Assembly (NCBI GenBank): GCA_028724265.1 | Contig: JAQYDG010000005.1 | Span: 186,001 to 250,000, forward strand | Source of the DNA: Actinomycetaceae bacterium | GTDB taxonomy: Bacteria > Actinomycetota > Actinomycetes > Actinomycetales > Actinomycetaceae | Reading direction: 5' to 3' | Length of the DNA stretch: 64,000 nt | Shown here: in pieces, positions 7,200 through 14,984 of the stretch | Layout: every line of letters starts with the position of its first letter | How positions within the stretch are numbered: position 1 is the stretch's first letter | Notes under the pieces: generated by a model | The model's input: only the letters and a program-made list of their open reading frames with translations | What the model was told of the DNA's origin: nothing | The model's database searches: none | Program-made: the position numbers and the translations under genes

Positions 7200-10100
7200 C
7201 TAGGCGCTGCCCCCCCCAGCTGTGAGCACGTCTAGATCGGCAAAGAGCTGTTGAATCTTCTCGCGATAAGTTTCAATACTCATACGCGTGGACTCGTACT
7301 CAGCGTCGATAGCCGAGCAAGCATCAAGTATCTTACATTGAACTGATATTGGCGGCACTGGAATTCTGAGGCTTTTGATATCCGATTCATTGATGCTTGG
7401 ATACTGTCCTTTGCCCATTTTGCTGGTCATTTGATCCATAAGCGCTGAAGTATTTTGAAAGAGCACGTACAAATACTTCGGTAAGAGCACGTCTTCATTC
7501 TTCACTTGAAGAATAGCGAATCCTGTAGAGAAGAGTGTGGATTCATCTGGTTCTTCTTTGAGTATGGCAAAGGCTCTCAGATTGGGTCTGACAGTAGAGA
7601 TAACAATGTTGTCTTTGTGTGCTAAACGACGTGCCCGGCTGGGAGCTTCGGAGCCAAGAATCCTCTTCGCAAACGATATTTCCCCGGTTCCCTTTCCGAC
7701 TGCGTCAATGTCTACATAAGTAAAATACTTATTGGGGAATCTTGCCGGATTGTCCTGAAAAAGATTGATATCGACAAGGTTCCCCAGTGTATCAACAGGA
7801 AATGCGCTATGGATATCGACTTGTGCAGATCCAAATAATGCTATGGCAGCCGAAAAAGCCGCTCGCGAAAAGTCGAGCATGTCTGCAGTTTGCAGTACTG
7901 ACGCATACGCACTGTTTTCTTCAGTCAAAATCGGTGCGTGATCGAATGATTCGCGCACTGCTGCGGCGAGCGTTCCTTCGGCGTAGCGGTCAGCATCGTC
8001 ATAGAGCTTTCCCCCTGGCTGCAGGATTTTGATTCCTTCACTGCCTTTGCGGTTTGACCAGTCGTAGCCGAGGAATTCTTTCTGTTTCTTATTATCGCTT
8101 GGCGCGGTGATGACGAGGGTGGATTGATTTCGCGTGAGGGCAAAGAAAAGAATCTTTTCTGCCTCTATTGGGCGTATGTAATCGTAGAAAGCAGCTTGCA
8201 CTTTAGCTGTTTGTTGCGATTCTGGGAGAGCCTTGAAAGTTTTGGTTTTTTGCAGTTTGTTAAGCAAGTCACCATTGAAGCTGTTGAGATATGGCTTGAA
8301 GTGCTCGATTTTCGCTAAATCATCAAGTGGTACTGCTTTTTCAATCACTGAGCGGCGATATAGATCTTTTTCTACTTGGATATGTGCGCAGTATTCTTCA
8401 AAAATCTCTTTGTCGTCCCAATCTTTGAGATCTGAAGCTGTGAGAATCGCATTCACGGAATCCTCAATGAGCGCTGAGTGTTTTGGCGGCTCATCGTATT
8501 TTTCGAGGAATAGCACCACGGTGTTGGTGCCGGTAGCTCCGAACGTTTTGGAGCCAAATTGAACTATTGCTCGGATAAAGAAGTTTTTCAGCAGCAGTTC
8601 ACGTGCTCCGGTGTAGCTAGCGGAATCATTGCTCAGAATCGAGGAAGGCAAGATGACAGCAGCTATGCCTTTAGGCTTGAGCAGTTGAGCAATGCGCTCT
8701 ACGAAGAGCACCTCGATCTCTCCGCCTTGATCACCGATGCGCTCTATTAGTTCGAAATCATTATCTTTCAAATCAAGGTGTTGTTTGAAAGCCTTGACTG
8801 AGTAGGGCGGGTTTGCCACCAGCACCTCGAAGCTGTGGGGCGTGATGCCTTGTTCTGGATTGTTCTCTAGGCCGTCACCAAAAATGATCGTGCCTTCGCC
8901 AGCACCATTCATAAACAACGAAATTTTAGAAACCCGGGCGAGCCGGTAGTCCTTTTCGATTCCGAAAATATGATCGCGCACCCATGAGTTATCCGAATAT
9001 GACCGGTGGAAAGCGTTGATCGCTTCTACCGCTTCGGTGAGAAAATGGCCAGCGCCGCAAGCATAGTCCACCACTCGTGGATACTTTGCTTCAGCCTCAC
9101 TACCAGCAATTCTCTCCATCGGGAGCGAATCCCACATGAAGCGAGTAATCGGCATTGGGGTGAAGAATTGCCCCTCGTTCTGTTTGAAACCTTTGTTAAG
9201 CAGCTGCTCGAAAAGGTCGCCCAGGAATTGATGCTTTTTCGTGTAAACGATTCGGTAGCGTTCAAAGAGCTGCACTACTTCTACGAGCACTTTGCCGTTT
9301 TGGAAAAACAGCTCTTCGTTATGAACGTCTTTGAAAGCAAAATCGTTGTTGGAGTAGAACTTGAGGATTCTGATCGTGCGGTCGAGGTCTTCTATTGCTT
9401 TTCTCCGCTTGCTGCTGGTGTAGTTCTCAAACAGGCGTTGCGGATAATCGGCGGGAATGTAGAAGATTTTTTCTTTCATAAACTTCTGCATACCTTCTTG
9501 ATGCAGGCGCTGCAGCCTATCTTGAAGCGATTCATAGGTGTCGCTGCCTTGTCGATACTGAAAATCTACTACGTCATCTTCGGTTTTCTCGTATTCGTCA
9601 ACGAGTTTGCAGATGAACAACGCAATCAGCCGGTTAAAGGCGTTCTCTTTATCGGAAACGTTATTGTGGCGCAAAATCTCTTCGAATCGATTCACAATAT
9701 TGTCATCTGGCGTGAACTCTTTCAAGTCTCTCTTCCGCAATGGAAGAACCTTCACGTCATAGGCACTCGAATCAGTTCCGAAAATCAGATCGCCTTGCAG
9801 CTGCTGCCCATACGTCTCCTTCCACACTGCAAAAAGTGTGGGCACTGAAGTGGCGTCACGATAAAGCGTGATAGTGCCATCCTTCTCTGCCTGCTTTACC
9901 TTTTGTGGATCATCATAAGCGGCAATCACTTCAGTCTCATATGAAACTTGGCCATCTTTGAAATCAGAAGTATAAAGCGAAAGCCACCTTGCAGACCCCT
10001 CCTGCTGCCGATAAGAAAAGAGCTGCCCGCCGTCATTCATAAGCTGCCGATGCGCTTTCTTGTACTCTGTACCTGCAGTCTTGCATTCGATAATCGAGAC

Positions 10101-10442
10101 CACGTGGTCACCCGTTTCGTCATACACGCAAATATCGGCGCGTCCGCCCTTTGCCAAATGCCCTAGCGACCACCGTTTCTCCAACTCTAAATGTTCGGGG
10201 CGATATCCCTTTTTCAGCAAGCGATAAACGCACTCAAGAACCACAAAGTTCTCAGGGTGAGAAAAATTGGTAGTTTGGTTCTCGTTAATTCGCAAGGCAT
10301 CTGGGTATCTAATATGTTGTCCCCTGAAGTCAACCATGATTTGGTTCGTCAGCCCCGAACCGAACTTGCCGACCAATATATCGCCATCGTCCTCGAAGCC
10401 GAGTGCGCGCAGTGTCTCTCTCAAATTAGCTTGTCCAATCAT
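7200..10442 (-). CDS. single-chain restriction-modification-specificity protein (type IIG/I-like), phase-variable
   Basis: A 1080-residue fusion. Residues 60-125 carry a PD-(D/E)xK nuclease core (GGRADICVY with D103, then IIECK with E119 and K121), as in HsdR N termini. Residues 400-700 are an adenine-N6 methyltransferase: GQFFTPMPI at 424-432, motif I VVDYACGAGHF at 457-467, catalytic NPPY at 544-547. Residues about 880-1070 form one HsdS-type target recognition domain ending in a helix. The chain then reads AGGGSA and stops just after a run of eight G. One extra G continues it through the second recognition half to about 1257 residues. ATG at 10442 has AAGGAG 6 bases upstream. The gene is visibly more AT-rich than its neighbours, suggesting acquisition by transfer. 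No separate HsdR, HsdM or HsdS gene is present. Confidence 0.9.
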   Translation of the reverse strand: MIGQANLRETLRALGFEDDGDILVGKFGSGLTNQIMVDFRGQHIRYPDALRINENQTTNFSHPENFVVLECVYRLLKKGYRPEHLELEKRWSLGHLAKGGRADICVYDETGDHVVSIIECKTAGTEYKKAHRQLMNDGGQLFSYRQQEGSARWLSLYTSDFKDGQVSYETEVIAAYDDPQKVKQAEKDGTITLYRDATSVPTLFAVWKETYGQQLQGDLIFGTDSSAYDVKVLPLRKRDLKEFTPDDNIVNRFEEILRHNNVSDKENAFNRLIALFICKLVDEYEKTEDDVVDFQYRQGSDTYESLQDRLQRLHQEGMQKFMKEKIFYIPADYPQRLFENYTSSKRRKAIEDLDRTIRILKFYSNNDFAFKDVHNEELFFQNGKVLVEVVQLFERYRIVYTKKHQFLGDLFEQLLNKGFKQNEGQFFTPMPITRFMWDSLPMERIAGSEAEAKYPRVVDYACGAGHFLTEAVEAINAFHRSYSDNSWVRDHIFGIEKDYRLARVSKISLFMNGAGEGTIIFGDGLENNPEQGITPHSFEVLVANPPYSVKAFKQHLDLKDNDFELIERIGDQGGEIEVLFVERIAQLLKPKGIAAVILPSSILSNDSASYTGARELLLKNFFIRAIVQFGSKTFGATGTNTVVLFLEKYDEPPKHSALIEDSVNAILTASDLKDWDDKEIFEEYCAHIQVEKDLYRRSVIEKAVPLDDLAKIEHFKPYLNSFNGDLLNKLQKTKTFKALPESQQTAKVQAAFYDYIRPIEAEKILFFALTRNQSTLVITAPSDNKKQKEFLGYDWSNRKGSEGIKILQPGGKLYDDADRYAEGTLAAAVRESFDHAPILTEENSAYASVLQTADMLDFSRAAFSAAIALFGSAQVDIHSAFPVDTLGNLVDINLFQDNPARFPNKYFTYVDIDAVGKGTGEISFAKRILGSEAPSRARRLAHKDNIVISTVRPNLRAFAILKEEPDESTLFSTGFAILQVKNEDVLLPKYLYVLFQNTSALMDQMTSKMGKGQYPSINESDIKSLRIPVPPISVQCKILDACSAIDAEYESTRMSIETYREKIQQLFADLDVLTAGGGSA
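7210..7217 (-). repeat. G8 homopolymer tract (contingency locus)
   Basis: Eight C on the plus strand, eight G in the coding strand. With eight G the RM frame ends in GGSA-stop at 7200. With nine it continues as QRLALSKLASFVSQRIQSSE into the second recognition half. With seven it meets a TAG twelve codons past GCT. The tract lies exactly at the junction of the two recognition halves. Confidence 0.85.
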
Positions 10443-10881
10443 AGATGGCTCCTTGGTAAGAATCGGGAATAGCCTAAACAGCGAAAACTATTCATCATTT
10501 TACTAACATGGTCGCTTCGTTCCGGCATCTGTCCGCTGACCCACTCAAGATCCGACAGCAGACGTGATTAAGCTATGTCAGTACTTGCGACTTTCTAGAT
10601 GTTCAAACCTAAACTTGCAGTGTGTATTCAGAGAACTTCTTACGTGCGATAACAGTGGGCTTTCACGTTTAGTGTGATTCGTGAAGGTGCGTATGGGGGG
10701 TCCTCGCAGCCGGTGCGGGGTGCAGATAAAGGCTGGGCTCACGCGGACGTGGCGGAGTCGTGGCTAAGGGTGCAGCGTCTGCCGCGCGTCAATCAACAAA
10801 CAGCGTACTCGCACCTGACGCACACCCGGGCGATCCGATGTTACGATGATGCTCGGTTATTGAGGTGTGAAGGATGGTTGT
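10443..10881. other. intergenic region between RM gene and pilin-like gene
   Basis: A 439-base divergent spacer. Short open frames are present but none has a ribosome-binding site and coding-like codon use together. TACGAT near 10842 could be a -10 element for the downstream gene; I see no matching -35. Nothing else is recognised. Confidence 0.5.
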
Positions 10882-12468
10882 ATGGGCGTGCGGCGTAGGG
10901 CTTTGAAGCGAAATCTCATCACAGTGGCTGCTGCCATGGGTGTGCTCTCCCTGGTGTTGTCCCTGCCATCTGTAGATGTGAGCGCTCGTGCGTCTGACAT
11001 GCTCAGTGGCGTCCCATCCGCCCAGCAGGGCACGGTTCAACCAGAGGCGTTCCAAGCTGAGAGGGCAGTGCAGCCAGCCGCATTCCCTGTGCCGGACGTA
11101 AAGAGCGGCAAGATTATTATTCACAAGAATGCCGATAGCAAACGGTCGAACTTTCCCAATGAGGGTCTGCCGCTGGCGGATCCGAGTGTCGAGAACCCCG
11201 TCAAAGGAGCTGTCTTCCAGATTCAAAAGGTCAACGAGGTTGACCTTTCCACGCCTGAAGGGTGGGCGCTCGTTCCTGGGATCAAAATTGTGAAGAACAA
11301 AGTAGTCGGAATCGATGATGCCGCTTATACGCTCGGAGCTCAGCAGACGCTCGCACCAACGGGTGAGGACGGAATCACCACATCACCCACCCTTGAGCGC
11401 GGCCTCTATGTGGTCACTGAGGTTCCCAGTGAGGGGGCGAGGGTCGTCTCGGACGGTTCGAAGCCAATGAGTGCTGCCCAGCTGCTCGTCACCGTGCCGT
11501 TTAGGAATCGATCAGGATGGCTGAGTGATGTGACGATTTACCCGCAGGCAACAAATACGCCGTACTTGGAAGATCCTGAGCTTCAGGTGGATACGAGTCA
11601 TACGTTTTTCCCTGGTGATCCCGTTTCTTTGACGACAGTTCAAGCCATCCCGAATATGCACGACTGGCTCGTTCTGCATGCTGCGATGCCCATCAGTGTC
11701 TCGCACCCGTTGGGGAAGGGAATCCAACCGCTGACCGCCTCGGACGTCACAGTTGAAGCATTTAGCAAAGGAAAACCGGTGACGTGGAAGCTGCCAGCAC
11801 CGACAGTCAACAAAAAAACGAATACGGCGACTGTCGATTTTGGCACGACGGGAATGGGATTTCATAAGGGCGATGTTCTGCGTATGACGACTCATGCCAA
11901 ACTCGACACGTCCGGCACGCCAGTTGAGATTGTCGCCAGCAGTTTTGTGCTCAGACGCCAACCGTATCCGTCGCACCCGATCACAAATTGGGATGCGGGG
12001 AGTCCAACTGTTCTTGGCTTCGCACGGGTGCCTATATCCGTACGCGACGATGTGACGGGTGTCGGTCTTCCGGGAGCGAAGGTCAAAATCACAGGGTTGA
12101 ATCTCGATGATACGGTTTCACAGCCTGAGCGCTCGATCACGGTTAAGACCGGAGCTGATGGCACGGTATCGACACCCCTGATCGTTGGCCAACACTACCG
12201 TGTTGAACAGACGGAGGCCTCGCGCAAGTACAATCTGCCCCAACACGAAAAAGCCCAGAATGTGACTGTGGCTGATACTCCGGAGGCGGTTATCTTTGCC
12301 GATCCAAAGGACGAGTTCGCTCATTTCATCAGTTTTGCTGATAGGCGCGACACACAAAATACCATCATGCACTTGCTGTGGATTGCGGCCGGTCTGATTG
12401 TCGTCGTCTCCGCCGTCAGTAGTGTTCGTCGCGCTCGCACATCTCGCCGGCGCAAGGGTGCGAACTGA
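10882..12468 (+). CDS. pilin-like surface protein without LPXTG
   Basis: A 528-residue exported protein resembling Actinomyces/Corynebacterium major fimbrial subunits. A basic signal peptide (MGVRRRALKRN, then a hydrophobic run to about residue 35) is followed by a D1-like region: KSGKIIIHKNADS, PVKGAVFQIQKVNEVDLSTP, EGWALV. The E-box-like segments LYVVTEV (about 175-181) and YRVEQTEASRKYNL are present. Two hallmarks are missing: the YPKN pilin motif reads YPQAT (about 220-224, lysine replaced), and no LPXTG-type signal precedes the C-terminal helix and basic RRARTSRRRKG tail. No sortase gene is nearby. AAGGA lies 7 bases before ATG 10882. It may be a membrane-anchored adhesin or a degenerated pilin. 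Confidence 0.75.
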   Translation: MGVRRRALKRNLITVAAAMGVLSLVLSLPSVDVSARASDMLSGVPSAQQGTVQPEAFQAERAVQPAAFPVPDVKSGKIIIHKNADSKRSNFPNEGLPLADPSVENPVKGAVFQIQKVNEVDLSTPEGWALVPGIKIVKNKVVGIDDAAYTLGAQQTLAPTGEDGITTSPTLERGLYVVTEVPSEGARVVSDGSKPMSAAQLLVTVPFRNRSGWLSDVTIYPQATNTPYLEDPELQVDTSHTFFPGDPVSLTTVQAIPNMHDWLVLHAAMPISVSHPLGKGIQPLTASDVTVEAFSKGKPVTWKLPAPTVNKKTNTATVDFGTTGMGFHKGDVLRMTTHAKLDTSGTPVEIVASSFVLRRQPYPSHPITNWDAGSPTVLGFARVPISVRDDVTGVGLPGAKVKITGLNLDDTVSQPERSITVKTGADGTVSTPLIVGQHYRVEQTEASRKYNLPQHEKAQNVTVADTPEAVIFADPKDEFAHFISFADRRDTQNTIMHLLWIAAGLIVVVSAVSSVRRARTSRRRKGAN

Positions 12469-12475
12469 TAGCCCG

Positions 12476-13252
12476 ATGCCGAATGATCATCATGATATCC
12501 GTGCCGGAGGAAACCCGTATGCATCTGAGCGCGCGGATGTGGCGGCATATGCAGCTGCGCGCCCACAGTTTCCGCAGCAAGCCATAGATTTTGCGCTCGA
12601 CGGGCTGGCGCCTGGTGCTGTTGCCGTTGAGGTAGGTGCGGGCACTGGTATTGCAACCCGCCAGCTTGCCGAGAGAGGGCTCACCGTGTACGCGCTGGAG
12701 CCATCAGCGCAGATGGTGCGCGTCCTGCGTCAGAATTTGCGCTCTCAAGCGCGCGTCACGGTTCTGGATCAGCCGGGGGAGCATATCCTGCTACCGGAGT
12801 CTTGTGCAGATGTGGTTATCTATGCCGATAGTTGGCATTGGATTCGGCAGCCCGAGGGCAGAAACCAGGCGCAGCGGATCGTGAAGCCGCATGGCAGAGC
12901 TGTCGTCCTCTCGAATCAGTTGGACGTTCGCCAGCCGTGGGTTCACCGTCTTTCCAGAATCATGCGTTCCGGTGACGTGGTGGCGACGCAGCCTCAACCA
13001 GATCTAGGCACTGCCTTCACATCTCCCGAACGCCACGTGGTGGAGTGGAGCGATGCGGTTGCGCCGTCGGATATTTTCGCCCTTGCCAGAACCCGCGCCT
13101 CGTGGATCCGTGCTGACGATGCCTACCGGGAGCGCATGCAGCAGAACCTCGCGTGGTATCTCTACGAGCACTTAGGTTTGACCGATCATTCAACGGTCAG
13201 GATGCCCTACTGCACATTCGTCTGGAAAGCGACGGCGAGATCCACGCACTGA
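12476..13252 (+). CDS. class I SAM-dependent methyltransferase
   Basis: A 258-residue cytoplasmic protein with the Rossmann-type SAM-binding fold. Motif I is VEVGAGTGIATRQLAERG (about residues 48-65), the acidic end of strand 2 is in VYALEPSAQM, and motif IV is DVVIYADSWHWI, an arrangement like UbiE/Tam-type methyltransferases. The substrate cannot be told from the sequence. I start at ATG 12476, 8 bases after the pilin-like gene's stop; the frame is open upstream inside that gene. The close spacing suggests co-transcription with the surface protein. No biosynthetic partners lie nearby. Confidence 0.8.
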   Translation: MPNDHHDIRAGGNPYASERADVAAYAAARPQFPQQAIDFALDGLAPGAVAVEVGAGTGIATRQLAERGLTVYALEPSAQMVRVLRQNLRSQARVTVLDQPGEHILLPESCADVVIYADSWHWIRQPEGRNQAQRIVKPHGRAVVLSNQLDVRQPWVHRLSRIMRSGDVVATQPQPDLGTAFTSPERHVVEWSDAVAPSDIFALARTRASWIRADDAYRERMQQNLAWYLYEHLGLTDHSTVRMPYCTFVWKATARSTH

Positions 13253-13573
13253 GGCGTAGAGCGTGCGCTGACGCGCATGAGGCACGCGCTGAGGCGCCTC
13301 AAGCATCGCATATCCGCGTTGATAACGTGTCTTCTGCCCGCGTAGGAGCTGACGAATCCATCGAACATGTCCAAAATGTGGTGAATGCCGCGCAGATGAT
13401 GTGGTCAAAATGGACAGCGGTGGAATGTGGTGGGCTATGATGTGGACTACTAGGTCGAAAGGCCAGTGCCCAATCGAAAGAATCTGCGGCTCGCTGCTGG
13501 TGCCGTAGATGCAGCGCTCTTGCGTTTTCCCTTGTATGGAAGCCGGAGAGTTGTTGCCGATGAAGGAGAAAAA
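13253..13573. other. intergenic region before the symporter gene
   Basis: Contains a perfect 12-base palindrome TGAGGCGCCTCA (13290-13301). A possible weak promoter has TGGACA (13411-13416) and TATGAT (13436-13441) with a long 19-base spacer. No coding frame with a ribosome-binding site is seen. Confidence 0.4.
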
Positions 13574-14884
13574 ATGAATAAACACAACCCCGTGGTTGAG
13601 GTGTTAGCTCGTATCTGGCACGTCAATCTGATTCTGAAAATTATCGTTGGCCTTGCTCTTGGTATCGGCCTGGCAGTAGTTGTTCCGCAGTGGACGTGGA
13701 TCGGAATCCTTGGTGAGCTTTTTGTCGGCGCGCTCAAAGGTGTTGCGCCCGTGCTCGTGTTCTTTATGGTGATGGCGGCGTTAGCCACAACCGCCGCAGG
13801 CGTCAAGACCAACATGAAGCGAGTGATTGTCCTGTACCTTCTGGGAACGGTGCTCGCTGCAACTGTTGCCGTGGTTGCGAATTATATTTTCAGAGTCCCC
13901 ATGGTTCTCCCGAAGGTCGGTGAGGTACCAGCATCAAACGTCGAACCGGCTGGGTCAATCGGAGAGGTCATTCACAACCTGTTGTTGTCCATGGTCGATA
14001 ATCCGGTGAATGCGATCGTCAATGCCAACTACGTCGGCATTTTGACGTGGGCTGTCATTTTGGGGGTTGTGCTCAAGCACGCGAGCGAGGGAACTAAAAA
14101 AGTGGTGTCCGATGCTTCGGCGGCGATCAATGCAGTGGTGCAAATCGTGGTTCAGCTGGCACCGTTTGGCATCCTTGGCCTCGCTTTTAACGCGACGGTT
14201 GGCGGGTTTGAAGCGCTCGTGCAGTATGCCAAAATCCTCGTCATTCTTGTGGGCGTCATGCTGTTTATCGCATTGGTTGCCAACCCAATCCTGGTCTTCC
14301 TGTTCATCCATCGCAATCCGTTCCCTCTGGTGATCAAAACGCTTGTGCGTTCGGGTCTCAACGCGTTCTTCACGCGATCCTCTGCTGCCAATATTCCCGT
14401 CAACATGCAGCTGTGCCGCGAACTTGGCCTTGACGAAAGGACGTATTCGGTCTCGATTCCGCTCGGCGCGACGATCAACATGGGCGGCGCAGCGATTACG
14501 ATCTCGACCCTCGCACTGTCAACCGCATGGATGTTGCATATTGATGTCGATCTTCCCTCCGCGATCCTCTTGTGCCTGATCTCTGCTATTGGCGCGACCG
14601 GAGCTTCAGGCGTTCCTGGGGGTTCCATGATGCTTGTGCCGCTGGCGTGTTCGTTGTTCAGCATCCCCTCGGATATCGCGTTTACGGTGGCAGGCGTTGG
14701 GTTCATCATCGGCGTCGTTCAAGACTCGTGCGAGACGGCACTCAATTCGTCTACTGACGTTCTCTACACGGCAACGGCAGAGCTCAGTTGGAGGCGTACG
14801 CACCCAGATGAGTATCGCGTCCAGGTAGAAGAGCATCGTCAGGCTCAGGCTCGCGCATCAGTGGATGCTGAGCTCGCAGACTAG
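13574..14884 (+). CDS. sstT: serine/threonine:sodium symporter, SstT type
   Basis: A 436-residue inner-membrane protein of the dicarboxylate/amino acid:cation symporter family that takes up serine and threonine with sodium. It shows about eight hydrophobic helices and two re-entrant regions. The family-defining segments are the serine-rich FFTRSSAANIPVNMQLC and the NMGGAAITISTLAL stretch, plus GASGVPGGSMMLVPLACSLF and DSCETALNSSTDVLYTA, which match SstT more closely than GltP/DctA. I start at ATG 13574 (AAGGAG 5 bases upstream); the longer frame has no such site. It stands alone between the methyltransferase and dxs. Confidence 0.9.
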   Translation: MNKHNPVVEVLARIWHVNLILKIIVGLALGIGLAVVVPQWTWIGILGELFVGALKGVAPVLVFFMVMAALATTAAGVKTNMKRVIVLYLLGTVLAATVAVVANYIFRVPMVLPKVGEVPASNVEPAGSIGEVIHNLLLSMVDNPVNAIVNANYVGILTWAVILGVVLKHASEGTKKVVSDASAAINAVVQIVVQLAPFGILGLAFNATVGGFEALVQYAKILVILVGVMLFIALVANPILVFLFIHRNPFPLVIKTLVRSGLNAFFTRSSAANIPVNMQLCRELGLDERTYSVSIPLGATINMGGAAITISTLALSTAWMLHIDVDLPSAILLCLISAIGATGASGVPGGSMMLVPLACSLFSIPSDIAFTVAGVGFIIGVVQDSCETALNSSTDVLYTATAELSWRRTHPDEYRVQVEEHRQAQARASVDAELAD

Positions 14885-14984
14885 CGTCTTGTTGCGTTAG
14901 GCCGCGTCCTGGCGCGCTGGGCTCCGTGCGCTTCGGTTCGTGTCGTCTCCATCCTCGGGTAGTATCAATGTCCGGGAGGCAATA

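Noticed and set aside
6670..10442. BREX or Pgl (PglX) methyltransferase with a G-tract
   Set aside because: No BREX/Pgl partner genes are present and the protein has a nuclease domain plus HsdS-type recognition domains.
10692..10697. Run of six G as another phase-variable tract
   Set aside because: It is short, lies outside any supported reading frame, and no promoter spacing depends on it visibly.
13153..13440. Small gene after the methyltransferase
   Set aside because: No ribosome-binding site, overlaps the methyltransferase end, and no coding-like pattern.
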